DNA of 64,000 bases from Glaciimonas immobilis (GTDB lineage: Bacteria; Pseudomonadota; Gammaproteobacteria; Burkholderiales; Burkholderiaceae_D), in NCBI RefSeq assembly GCF_011947285.1, contig NZ_JAAOZT010000002.1, forward strand, positions 124,001 to 188,000, written 5' to 3'. This document shows positions 27,079 through 35,437 of the stretch, piece after piece. The notes beneath the pieces were generated by a model that saw nothing but the letters and a program-made list of their open reading frames with translations, was not told the DNA's origin and searched no databases. The translations under genes were made by a program, and so were the position numbers. How positions within the stretch are numbered: the first letter of the stretch is position 1; every line of letters starts with the position of its first letter.

Positions 27079-27297
27079 TCAAACCCTGAAGATTTTTTCG
27101 TTGGTGTGTACGATTTCAAATTTCGTATCGGACAATTGGTGTAGCGCTCTCCCATCAGAAAGTTGATAACTTTTGGGACCGGGTAATTCGCTCACTTCAC
27201 CGCTTGTGGACGATGCTGTAATCGGATCGTGATACACGTGCACGTGATAGCTGTTACCGGATGCGCCTTTGGCGTCGAATTTATCTACCAAATCCAT
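27079..27297 (-). CDS. small conserved hypothetical protein
   Basis: A 72-residue soluble protein beginning MDLVDKFDAKGASGNSYHVH, with His-rich and Asp/Glu-rich beta-like segments. A good GGAGACTT ribosome binding site seven bases before the ATG supports translation. It resembles small uncharacterised proteins of Burkholderiales, but I cannot name a family. No membrane segment or signal. Confidence 0.65.
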   Translation of the reverse strand: MDLVDKFDAKGASGNSYHVHVYHDPITASSTSGEVSELPGPKSYQLSDGRALHQLSDTKFEIVHTNEKIFRV

Positions 27298-27481
27298 GGA
27301 AGTCTCCTAGTGGTCGTGGATTAAATATCCGTAGTAACAATAGCAGATTTGAATAATTTTCTGGCGCTCATTTATAGAGGGTCCATTATTACTTAGTACC
27401 TCCTCGGGGAAAAATGGGACAGACCCGCACTTGATGGAGGTTTGACCAGCCCTCAGTTGGCACTATCAACGACGCAACGCA

Positions 27482-27507
27482 AAAGCCCAGCGCGCGGGCT
27501 GGGCTTT
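27482..27507 (-). terminator. intrinsic terminator after the HiPIP gene
   Basis: AAAGCCCAGC and GCTGGGCTTT arms with a six-base loop, 36 bases past the HiPIP stop; on the minus strand the right arm runs into TTTT. It is symmetric enough to work in both directions. Confidence 0.7.
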
Positions 27508-27542
27508 ATGCATCGATCATGGAACTAATTTTTTTAATCCGA

Positions 27543-27860
27543 TTATGCCGCCTTCTTGCTATAGGCACTGCACCAGCCGCCTGCAGCGACTAGTTTTCCA
27601 GCAAACAGCGGGCAACCGCCCATTGGGTCGGTGGCTTTACCCTGAAACAACTGGCAGTTTTTACATTGCTGCGCCGCGGTATGATTTGGATACTTGGCTT
27701 TATCGGCTTTGCTAGAGTCATGGACATAACCGAGCCCGACGGCCTGGGGATCTTTTTCATCTAACTTTGCGGGCTCCGCACGCGCATTAAGAGAGATACC
27801 TATTGCAGAGGCAGCTGCGATATGGGACAAGTTTTTCAAAAATATTCTACGATTAGTCAT
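27543..27860 (-). CDS. high-potential iron-sulfur protein (HiPIP)
   Basis: A 105-residue periplasmic electron carrier with one [4Fe-4S] cluster. The four Cys ligands are in the family pattern: QQCKNCQLFQG (two), GGCPLFAGK and GGWCSAY. A twin-Arg-like leader (NRRIFLKNLSHIAAASAIG) ending at about residue 28 suggests export of the folded protein by Tat, normal for HiPIPs. AAGGAGT precedes the ATG. HiPIPs shuttle electrons from the bc1 complex to oxidases or photosynthetic centres; the caa3 oxidase of this window is a conceivable partner, but that is inference. Confidence 0.93.
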   Translation of the reverse strand: MTNRRIFLKNLSHIAAASAIGISLNARAEPAKLDEKDPQAVGLGYVHDSSKADKAKYPNHTAAQQCKNCQLFQGKATDPMGGCPLFAGKLVAAGGWCSAYSKKAA

Positions 27861-28173
27861 GTGGACTCCTTTATGGGCTATTTTTACGGTACCTCTACCG
27901 TGGAGTGGGATCGTAGCACGGGCTTACCAAACGCGTATTTTCACGAGGTTATTACGTCCTAAATGCAATGTTGTTACTGGGAAACAATCCCTCCAAGAAC
28001 CTGCAGAATTTTTAAGCGCGAATTTTTGTTCATCGCAACGTATTGGTTCGCATCAGTTTTACCTCCTTGTGGCAGGTTTGACTAAATTGATGGGTTTCAC
28101 GGATAAACCATCAGCAAAATACCCTGTGCGGGCGCCAGTTTGATAAACTCCCCGCTTTAATGAAGGAACTAGC
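27861..28173. other. 313-base divergent gap
   Basis: Between the HiPIP gene and the small gene at 28174. Reading frames through it have atypical composition and no ribosome binding sites. I see no convincing regulatory site. Confidence 0.35.
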
Positions 28174-28419
28174 ATGACCGATGACACCAAACCGGAGCCA
28201 CTCCCACCTTTACCGACCGATAGTTTACATCCCGAGTTCGTGGTGGTTTGCCGCGATATCGGCTATGAAGTAGGACTCTCGCTTAAGCCGGACCGCAAGG
28301 CACAGCTTTTTACCGCCTTAGCCGACTTAAATGAATTAGCTCTGGAGCTGCGCAGTAGTACTGATAATCCGAGTTTGAATGGTTTTTTAGATGGCGTGAT
28401 AACTGCGCTGGAACAGTAA
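28174..28419 (+). CDS. small conserved hypothetical protein
   Basis: An 81-residue soluble, acidic, helical protein (LKPDRKAQLFTALADLNELA) with a Pro-rich start. GAAGGA lies seven bases before the ATG. Composition and codon use look real. Function unknown; neighbours give no clue. Confidence 0.65.
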   Translation: MTDDTKPEPLPPLPTDSLHPEFVVVCRDIGYEVGLSLKPDRKAQLFTALADLNELALELRSSTDNPSLNGFLDGVITALEQ

Positions 28420-28512
28420 TCTGTTCACAATCTGACTGCGCAGATCGTAATCGGGTTTTGAGAATCTGTTGACAATTTTATTAATAATCAGGCCAAAAGA
28501 AATTGAGCGGAT

Positions 28513-28983
28513 ATGGGCGTTAAAAGAGTAAAAGATGAGACGACAACGAATGTCGCAAATGGGAATCAGGGCCAAAGTACAGCCTATGCTGTCGGGCTGG
28601 AAGGGAGCATTAATGCGCACGCATTTATTCCCGTGGCTAGAGCCGTTCCCGGGGCTGGAGCCGAGGCAAAGCAAATCTCTCCTGCTAGCGACGTTGCTAT
28701 TGCCGCCGATCGCGAGTGGCAGCGTCGCAAGTGGATCTGGCAAATGGGGACTATCGTATTCATGGGCCTTAGTGGACTGGTTCTCAATGTGCTGGTAAAG
28801 TCGATGGCGATCACCTCGACCCCAGCCTCAGTCAATTCGGTTGATGCTTACTGCGAGGTCGACGGACACGCGAATATGAACCCAAGCGCAAACTCGTCCG
28901 ATCGGACTGCAACGTCGATTGCGCATTTATGCCCGGGCGACGCAGCGTTGGTTCTACCAAACCGCATAGCATCGGATAAATAA
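28513..28983 (+). CDS. hypothetical protein with one membrane segment
   Basis: A 156-residue frame with a low-complexity Ala/Gly-rich N-terminal half, a charged REWQRRKWIW patch and a single membrane segment (TIVFMGLSGLVLNVLVKSM, near residue 88), then a polar tail with two Cys. Ribosome binding is weak (GAGCGGAT). The hydrophobic segment and basic patch argue for a real inner-membrane protein, but no family is recognised. Confidence 0.45.
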   Translation: MGVKRVKDETTTNVANGNQGQSTAYAVGLEGSINAHAFIPVARAVPGAGAEAKQISPASDVAIAADREWQRRKWIWQMGTIVFMGLSGLVLNVLVKSMAITSTPASVNSVDAYCEVDGHANMNPSANSSDRTATSIAHLCPGDAALVLPNRIASDK

Positions 28984-29207
28984 TGTGTCTGAAGTTTTGT
29001 GGCTTGCGATAAAAAAATATAGGTGCACCACGGCTTGTGAACGAAGCTGAAAGTTAAAGGTCAATTAGTCATAAGTGCGATTAAGAGTACAGTTTATAGT
29101 CGGGTTGAACGTCTTAGGAAAGCGTAACGATCGAAATTAATGAAAAGCGGTACATCACGTTTCCCAAGGGATTCCGGTAGCGCGAATCTACATAGTGAAA
29201 CGAGAGA

Positions 29208-29969
29208 ATGCATAAAATTCGCCTGACGTTATTAGTATTTCTAATCGTAATGATTGCAGCCTGTAGTACAACCAGTGGCAGTAAGCGCGACAGCCCCGGC
29301 GCACGCAATAGTTCAAGTAATAGCAATAGCACTGACATTAATAGCGGCCCCGGGTATTACACCGTCCAAAAGGGCGACACCTTGTACAGTATTGGGCGCA
29401 AGTTTAAGCAAGACCATCGACAGATCGGTCAGTGGAACAAGCTGGAAGACTTAAACGGCATTGAGATCGGTCAAGTGCTACGCGTTGTCCCAACGGATGC
29501 AGTAACTGCCGCATCGACAAAAAAGCCTGTTTTTGCTTCACAAAATGTGGGAGCGCCCACAGAATCCCCGCCCGCAACGCTGTCGCCAGCCAATGGCGAC
29601 GAAAGCAGTCTGGACTGGCTCTGGCCTACCGAAGGCACTAAAACGAGCAGTTATTCTTTAGCCAAAAAAGGTATTGAGATTGCTGGTAAAAGCGGTCAGC
29701 CGATATTGGCTACTGCAAGTGGCAAGGTGATGTATGCCGGCGCAGGGATACGCGGTTACGGCAATTTAATCATAGTAAAGCACACAGGTTCGCTGTTATC
29801 CGTCTACGCGCATAATAATGTGATTCTTGCAAAAGAAGGGCAGATGGTCAGCAAAGGCCAAAAGATCGCTGAAATGGGTAAATCCGATAGCAATACCGTT
29901 AAATTATATTTTGAGATTCGGCGCAATGGAAAGCCGATTGATCCCGCTATTGTTTTCCCTCGCCGCTAA
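29208..29969 (+). CDS. LysM/LytM lipoprotein, NlpD-like amidase activator
   Basis: A 253-residue lipoprotein: the signal ends in the lipobox IAAC (Cys at residue 19). A Ser/Asn-rich linker, a LysM domain (YYTVQKGDTLYSIGRKF, near residues 50-95), a Pro/Ala-rich linker and a C-terminal LytM/M23 domain follow. The catalytic ligands are missing: the first His/Asp site reads KKGIEIAG and the last reads KLYFEIRR where active enzymes have HxH. Degenerate LytM proteins such as NlpD and EnvC activate amidases during cell separation, so that role is likely. It is not in an nlpD-rpoS context and may be a second paralogue. Confidence 0.87.
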   Translation: MHKIRLTLLVFLIVMIAACSTTSGSKRDSPGARNSSSNSNSTDINSGPGYYTVQKGDTLYSIGRKFKQDHRQIGQWNKLEDLNGIEIGQVLRVVPTDAVTAASTKKPVFASQNVGAPTESPPATLSPANGDESSLDWLWPTEGTKTSSYSLAKKGIEIAGKSGQPILATASGKVMYAGAGIRGYGNLIIVKHTGSLLSVYAHNNVILAKEGQMVSKGQKIAEMGKSDSNTVKLYFEIRRNGKPIDPAIVFPRR

Positions 29970-30036
29970 ATCAATGTAATGAGGCAAGTTCGTTTTAGGT
30001 CCATAGACCCGTAAAGACTTTTAAATTTTTGACTTT

Positions 30037-30062
30037 CTGCAGACCTTTACTGCAGACCTTTA
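30037..30062. repeat. 13-bp tandem duplication
   Basis: CTGCAGACCTTTA occurs twice head to tail, followed by a partial third copy (CTGTAGTC), in the gap before the DUF1178 gene. Confidence 0.7.
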
Positions 30063-30185
30063 CTGTAGTCTATCGATTAATACAATTTTGTCGAAATTAA
30101 CTTATTGCCCTCAATGAGGGAATGTCAATTAATTGGCATACATTATCAGGTATGGTTCACGTACTCCTATGGATGCCTCAAAGCG

Positions 30186-30629
30186 ATGAAAGTTTATAAT
30201 TTAGGTTGCGACAAGCATCATTGTTTTGAAGGATGGTTCTCTTCGGAGCAGGATTTTTTAGCGCAATCCGAGCGACTTCAGATTGCGTGCCCGACCTGTG
30301 AAAGTCTTCAGATAACTAAATTGCCATCGGCACCGCATCTGAACCTTTCACAAGGAGGACCCAGCGTACCGGCGGCCCCTGCGGCAAGTAGTGAGATGGC
30401 GATGACGCGGGAATCGGCGTTCATCAAAATGGCACAATATGTTTTAAAAAATACCGAAGATGTGGGCGAGCGTTTTACGGAAGAAGCACGAAGGATGCAC
30501 TACAACGAGGTTCCCCATCACGCCATACGTGGGACAGCCAGTGCCAGCCAGCGCGAAGCATTGACGGAGGAGGGTATTGACGTGGTTGAACTGCCGCTGC
30601 CAATACGGTCTAAGCAATCGCTACAGTAG
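30186..30629 (+). CDS. DUF1178 family protein
   Basis: A 147-residue protein of the DUF1178 family: MKVYNLGCDKHHCFEGWFSS, then CPTCES (a probable metal site with the early Cys/His pairs), a Pro/Ala linker, and the conserved helix with VGERFTEEARRMHY. Function unknown. The ATG at 30186 is chosen because the family begins here; an upstream extension of 27 codons is not conserved in character. Confidence 0.85.
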   Translation: MKVYNLGCDKHHCFEGWFSSEQDFLAQSERLQIACPTCESLQITKLPSAPHLNLSQGGPSVPAAPAASSEMAMTRESAFIKMAQYVLKNTEDVGERFTEEARRMHYNEVPHHAIRGTASASQREALTEEGIDVVELPLPIRSKQSLQ

Positions 30630-30820
30630 TGTCGCTGACTAGAGCGCAAAAGAATCGAGACACTAGCGATCCCCTGAAAATCCAGCTTTGTTTTACTTTC
30701 AGTACTTCATTGGCGTACTGAGAATCACTCTTTGAAATAATACGCTACACGAGGTATGAGGCCATGCTGACGGGTGCCATCAAATGGCGGTTATGTCGAT
30801 TTCTCAAATGCAGTCGCGCA

Positions 30821-33094
30821 CTAACTACGCTCTCGCAAGATCCGGGTGACCCCATGAATCCTGCGCACATTGCGCATTAACCGGGCCAGATGCACACGGT
30901 CTTCAATCTGAATAGTAAAGACCAGTTGCGTCATCATCAGGTCTTTGTCGTCATCCATATTAACGTAAGTGATGTTAGCGTCAGACTCACCAATGTCGGC
31001 AGCTAGTCTTGCCAGAATGCCTTTACCGTTATGCACCAGCACCTTGATGCGGCAATCAAAGCGACGATTTAAACCTTGCGCCCAACGCACTTCAATCCAG
31101 CGTTCGGGATCTTTGCTACGTTGCCTTTTTGCAATATTGCAATCTTCAGTGTGGACGATCAGACCCTGATCCCGCTTAAGTTGGCCGATCAGCAGATCGC
31201 CAGGAATCGGCAAGCAACACGGAGACAACTGAATTGAAATGCCTTCGTTGCCGTTAATGGTTACCGGTTCCGCTTTAACCGGTAGCGCTGAACCTTCCAT
31301 ATCCAGCAAAGGCAGGGAAAGCGGCTGATTTTCGAGTAAGCCCATAATGTGGCGTGCCACGAGAGCAGCCATGCGCTTACCGACCCCAATATCTGCGTAA
31401 ATTTCTTCCATCGAATTGGCACTCGATTCGTTGAGCAAACGCTCGACGACGACCGGTGCCAATGCCGGATTCAGATTCAGCATTGCTAGTGCTTGCGACA
31501 ACAGGCGCTTACCAAGCTCAACCGACTCATTTAAGTTGATCGTTCGCAGATGATGACGTATCGCGGAGCGGGCTTTACCTGTGCGTACAAAGCTGAGCCA
31601 GTTTGGACTGGGTCGTGAACTGCTCGACGTAATGATTTCGACGATATCGCCATTGTGTAATTCTGAGCGCAGCGGTGCGGGCTCGTGATTGATCTTGGCC
31701 GCCACAGTTTGGTCGCCGACGTCGGTATGAATCGTGTAAGCAAAATCAAGCGCCGTTGCACCGCGCGGCAGGGCGATAATTTTTGATTTGGGCGTAAAGA
31801 CATATACAGAGTCGGGGAAAAGATCGACTTTGACATGTTCAAGAAATTCGGCCGAATCGCCAGTCTGTTTCTGGATGTCTAGCAACGATTGCAGCCACGC
31901 ATGCGTGCGTTGCTGCAGTTCGCTCAAGTCGCCATCCTCGTCTTTATACAGCCAATGCGCAGCTACGCCGGATTCGGCAACGCGATGCATATCTTGCGTT
32001 CTGATCTGAAACTCTACCGGCGTACCGTATGGCCCAATCAGTGTGGTGTGCAACGACTGATAACCGTTGAGTTTGGGGATTGCGATGTAATCTTTAAATT
32101 TGCCCGGCATCGGCTTATAGAGCGCATGCAACGTGCCTAGCGTGACGTAGCAGTTGGCGAACGTGTCTACTACGATGCGAAACCCGTATACATCCAGAAC
32201 TTGCGAGAACGACAGATGCTTGTTCCGCATCTTGCGATAAATGCCGTAAAGGGTCTTTTCACGGCCATCGATTTGCGTCGGTACTCCGGTTGCGGACAGT
32301 GTGGTGTTCACAGAGTCAAGAATCTTGCTGACGACTTCGCGGCGGTTACCGCGCGCTGCCCGCACTGCTTTTTGCAGCGTGCGATGGCGGATAGGGTGCA
32401 AATGTGAGAACGATAGTTCTTGCAACTCGCGGTAAATATTGTTGAGGCCGAGCCGATGCGCGATCGGGACGTACACTTCCATCGTTTCGCGCGCGATACG
32501 ACGCTTTTTTTCTGGAATCATGACACCCAGCGTACGCATATTGTGCAATCGATCGGCAAGCTTGATCAAGATTACGCGCACGTCCCGGGCCATTGCTAAT
32601 AACATTTTGCGGAAATTTTCCGCCTGCGCTTCTATTTGACTCTGGAATTCAATTTTGTCTAGCTTAGACAGTCCATCCACCAAACTGGCCACGGGCGCGC
32701 CGAAGCGCTCAATTAACTCATCCTTTTTGACGTCCTGATCTTCCATAACGTCGTGCAACAACGCCGCCATGATCGCTTGCGCGTCAAGCTTCCATTCGGC
32801 GCAAATTTCAGCGACAGCGATTGGGTGGGAGATGTACGGTTCGCCCGATTTACGCATCTGTCCCAGATGCATTTCATCAGAAAAGCGATAGGCTTCCTTG
32901 ACCTTCTTTAATTCCGAAGGGGTAAGGTATTCTGCGAGCTTATTAGTAAGATGCGTGATCGATGCAACGCCATTTGGCGGCGCTGGATGATCTTTAGAAA
33001 CTTCAGATGAAACAGTTTTTTTCAGGCGCGATGGAGCGACTCGTTTAACAGGAGCGGCTGATGGTAAGGTCGAATCTGGAGGAGTCAGGTTCAT
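30821..33094 (-). CDS. spoT: bifunctional (p)ppGpp synthetase/hydrolase
   Basis: A 757-residue RelA/SpoT homologue that makes and degrades the alarmone (p)ppGpp. In order: a ~45-residue variable N-terminus, an intact HD hydrolase domain (YISHPIAVAEI, LLHDVMEDQD, near 85-120), a synthetase domain with YGFRIVVDTFANCYVTLG near 310, a TGS domain (DSVYVFTPKSKIIALPRGAT, near 440), a helical region and a C-terminal ACT domain. The intact HD motif marks the hydrolase-competent SpoT type rather than RelA. It is third in gmk-rpoZ-spoT, the usual order. Confidence 0.95.
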   Translation of the reverse strand: MNLTPPDSTLPSAAPVKRVAPSRLKKTVSSEVSKDHPAPPNGVASITHLTNKLAEYLTPSELKKVKEAYRFSDEMHLGQMRKSGEPYISHPIAVAEICAEWKLDAQAIMAALLHDVMEDQDVKKDELIERFGAPVASLVDGLSKLDKIEFQSQIEAQAENFRKMLLAMARDVRVILIKLADRLHNMRTLGVMIPEKKRRIARETMEVYVPIAHRLGLNNIYRELQELSFSHLHPIRHRTLQKAVRAARGNRREVVSKILDSVNTTLSATGVPTQIDGREKTLYGIYRKMRNKHLSFSQVLDVYGFRIVVDTFANCYVTLGTLHALYKPMPGKFKDYIAIPKLNGYQSLHTTLIGPYGTPVEFQIRTQDMHRVAESGVAAHWLYKDEDGDLSELQQRTHAWLQSLLDIQKQTGDSAEFLEHVKVDLFPDSVYVFTPKSKIIALPRGATALDFAYTIHTDVGDQTVAAKINHEPAPLRSELHNGDIVEIITSSSSRPSPNWLSFVRTGKARSAIRHHLRTINLNESVELGKRLLSQALAMLNLNPALAPVVVERLLNESSANSMEEIYADIGVGKRMAALVARHIMGLLENQPLSLPLLDMEGSALPVKAEPVTINGNEGISIQLSPCCLPIPGDLLIGQLKRDQGLIVHTEDCNIAKRQRSKDPERWIEVRWAQGLNRRFDCRIKVLVHNGKGILARLAADIGESDANITYVNMDDDKDLMMTQLVFTIQIEDRVHLARLMRNVRRIHGVTRILRERS

Positions 33095-33124
33095 ACTATA
33101 GGTACAGCCGCAAGAAGTGAACGA

Positions 33125-33328
33125 TTAACCCGGTACCTTCTTTAGCATTTCAATACCGACTTTGCCAGCTGCGATTTCACGCAAAGCAATAACAGTTGGC
33201 TTGTCTTTTGCGTCAACTTTAGGGGTATGACCCTGCAGGAGCTGGCGTGCGCGGTAAGTTGCAGAAAGAGTCAATTGAAAGCGATTAGGAATGTGCTTAA
33301 TGCAATCTTCAATGGTAATACGGGCCAT
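33125..33328 (-). CDS. rpoZ: RNA polymerase omega subunit
   Basis: A 67-residue protein: [30 protein letters not shown] and [16 protein letters not shown] are diagnostic of omega. It assists assembly of the beta' subunit and, with it, forms a (p)ppGpp binding site. The ATG ending at 33328 has GGAGAAA upstream; an in-frame start 11 codons earlier is not needed. It lies 30 bases upstream of spoT. Confidence 0.95.
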   Translation of the reverse strand: MARITIEDCIKHIPNRFQLTLSATYRARQLLQGHTPKVDAKDKPTVIALREIAAGKVGIEMLKKVPG

Positions 33329-33417
33329 ATTTTCTCCGAAAACAGTTTCATACAATGTCAAAATCAGTCTCGCCGCAATGCCGTTTTATCGTCGTTGCCG
33401 TCAAGATTAACTGGTTG

Positions 33418-34116
33418 TTAGCTTAGGTTGGCATGAATGCCAAGTTGCGCAAATAAGTATGCGTTGCGTACTGCCTGTTGCGCAAAACGACAACGTGTCG
33501 CTTTGACAATGGCCGTCAGTTCTGACAAGGCAGCAGCAAATTCTTGGTTAATAATAACATACTCGGACTCGGGGGCATGGGCGATTTCCCCACCAGCGGC
33601 CAGAATCCTGCGCGTTATCACGGATGGCTCGTCCTGACCGCGCTTTTTCAGACGATCTTCCAGTGCGGCAATCGACGGTGGGAGTATAAAAATACCGACT
33701 GCATGGGGAAATTGTTTTTTGACCTGTTGCGCGCCTTGCCAGTCAATCTCGAGCAGCACGTCAGTTCCAGCCTGCATCTGCTCACCAATCGCCAGGCGTG
33801 AGGTGCCGTAATAGTTGCCATGCACCTCAGCCCACTCCAGAAATTCACCTTGCTTATGCCGCGCGCGGAAATCTTCGACAGAGGTAAAATGATATTCGCG
33901 CCCATTCATTTCTTTAGTACGAGGCGGTCGCGTTGTATAAGAAATTGATAGTTTAATCTCTGGTTCTTGCGCCAGTAACGCGTTGACCAGTGTCGATTTA
34001 CCGGCTCCCGACGGGGCGACCACCATAAATAAGCTTCCGGACATCGGGTGTTCGTCGGGCATCGCTGCTACATTTAATAGTTCGTTTGGTGATAATGGTG
34101 AAAGTGGCGGTGTCAT
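33418..34116 (-). CDS. gmk: guanylate kinase
   Basis: Converts GMP and ATP to GDP and ADP. The P-loop is [16 protein letters not shown], the GMP-binding region is [21 protein letters not shown], and the lid region reads [16 protein letters not shown]. The core is about 190 residues; the N-terminus is longer than usual and the start is ambiguous. The ATG ending at 34116 is listed, giving 232 residues, but in-frame ATGs ending at 34062 and 34044, closer to the conserved [12 protein letters not shown] start, are equally possible, none with a strong ribosome binding site. First gene of gmk-rpoZ-spoT. Confidence 0.93.
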   Translation of the reverse strand: MTPPLSPLSPNELLNVAAMPDEHPMSGSLFMVVAPSGAGKSTLVNALLAQEPEIKLSISYTTRPPRTKEMNGREYHFTSVEDFRARHKQGEFLEWAEVHGNYYGTSRLAIGEQMQAGTDVLLEIDWQGAQQVKKQFPHAVGIFILPPSIAALEDRLKKRGQDEPSVITRRILAAGGEIAHAPESEYVIINQEFAAALSELTAIVKATRCRFAQQAVRNAYLFAQLGIHANLS

Positions 34117-34538
34117 GTCGGTTCGGGTGCTTAGCAAATAGGGGAGGCGCGGCAATCAACGTTTGGGCGACGCTTAAGATGGCTGGGCAGATATTGCAGC
34201 ATTGTAGCAGTGGCGGGCTTGCGCTGCGGAGGGATCCGATGCGTGCAGTGAAATGTTTAATTTGTACCACAGCCCTGATGCCTGGTACCCACAGCGAACG
34301 CTTTATAAGGACAGGCTGCACGCATGAATACCGGCCTGAGCGCATTAGGCCATGCCAAAAACATATTTCCACCCTTATTCGGTCTCGATGTGACGCGGTG
34401 GCTTACCCAAACGCAAATTTGCATTAAGTGACGGTTTTGGTCATGTTTAAGTGGGATAAGACCTTTTTTGTCGCGCTTGCGACAACAACTATTTAAGATA
34501 AATCTATTGACTTGCCGTCAGGTAACAAAATTTATACA

Positions 34539-34553
34539 TGGCACGTTCCCTGC
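34539..34553 (+). promoter_or_regulatory. sigma-54 (RpoN) promoter of pilA
   Basis: TGGCACGTTCCCTGC: the -24 GG (34540-34541) and -12 GC (34552-34553) are separated by exactly ten bases, and TGGCAC is the consensus -24 box. It would start transcription near 34565, giving a leader of about 35 bases before pilA. Type IV pilin genes are classically RpoN/PilSR dependent. The rest of the 480-base gap upstream shows nothing else. Confidence 0.75.
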
Positions 34554-34598
34554 TTTAAAGGGTGGGAAGTCCAACCGAATTTACAGGAGTTTTCCAAA

Positions 34599-35081
34599 AT
34601 GAATAAATCTATCCGTCGCATGTCGACAAAAGCGCAAAAGGGTTTCACGCTGATTGAGCTGATGATCGTTGTCGCGATTATCGGTATTTTGGCTGCGATT
34701 GCAATTCCGCAATATCAGGACTATGTTGTCCGTTCGAAGCTTGCAGCAGTTGCGACTGCCACAGATTCGATTAAGACAGCGATGGCAGAGCAATTTCAAA
34801 CTACCGGCGCATTCCCCGCGACTAACGCTGCGCTTGCGTCTATTGGCGTCAACGTTGTTCCCGCACCAAATACAACTATTACAATTTCGAGCACCGCGTC
34901 GAGCGGTATTATTACAACCGCCTTCACTACTGCCTTGGGCGCTACCGTTCCTAACACCGCTACTTTGATCCTTACTGCAACTCCTGCCACAGGCGCTTCA
35001 ACAATTAGTTGGGGCGCAACTCAGACAAATATGACAGGCGCCGCAGCCAATTATGTATCTACCAAGTTGAATGGTTCTTAA
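34599..35081 (+). CDS. pilA: type IV major pilin
   Basis: A 160-residue type IVa pilin. The prepilin leader ends KAQKG, cut by PilD before [20 protein letters not shown], with the essential Glu at mature position 5. The globular part is rich in Ala, Thr and Ser and contains no cysteine, so the C-terminal disulfide loop of most type IVa pilins is absent. The protein ends KLNGS, with Ser as last residue. AGGAG precedes the ATG, and a sigma-54 promoter and a strong terminator frame it as a single-gene transcript. The next gene encodes a probable pilin oligosaccharyltransferase. Confidence 0.93.
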   Translation: MNKSIRRMSTKAQKGFTLIELMIVVAIIGILAAIAIPQYQDYVVRSKLAAVATATDSIKTAMAEQFQTTGAFPATNAALASIGVNVVPAPNTTITISSTASSGIITTAFTTALGATVPNTATLILTATPATGASTISWGATQTNMTGAAANYVSTKLNGS

Positions 35082-35109
35082 ACAACGCTTAACTATTACT
35101 TGAATTATC

Positions 35110-35145
35110 AACACCTCTACTTCAAAAGAAGTGAGGTGTTTTTCT
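35110..35145 (+). terminator. intrinsic terminator of pilA
   Basis: ACACCTCTACTTC pairs with GAAGTGAGGTGT around AAAA (one bulged base), followed by a T-rich run; 29 bases after the pilA stop. Confidence 0.8.
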
Positions 35146-35437
35146 TTTGTGCGGCGCTCACATATTTGATGGCGACCAGATTTTGCTCTCCATTTTATGG
35201 CGGTAGGTACCAATTTCGCATTTGTCCGGTCAGTGCCTATCACCCGCTATCAAAGCGGACGGGTTTGAGGCAAAGGCGATGACAATTTCCTTGAGGGTGC
35301 CGTGTTTTCGACCAGTCTCGACATTGAGTCCTAGGATCGTTGATGAGTAGGGCACATCTTTATTTGGAAATTATTCTAAAATCCATTCTTAATCCCTCCC
35401 CGTACGGAACGTATCTAAAAAGCACAGGGATAAATAA
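35146..35437 (+). other. 292-base gap between pilA terminator and oligosaccharyltransferase gene
   Basis: No gene is supported; a promoter for the downstream gene is expected here but no box pair stands out. Confidence 0.35.

Noticed and set aside
29208-29969. Active M23 endopeptidase call for the LysM/LytM lipoprotein
   Set aside because: The zinc-binding His and Asp residues are replaced, so an activator role is more likely.
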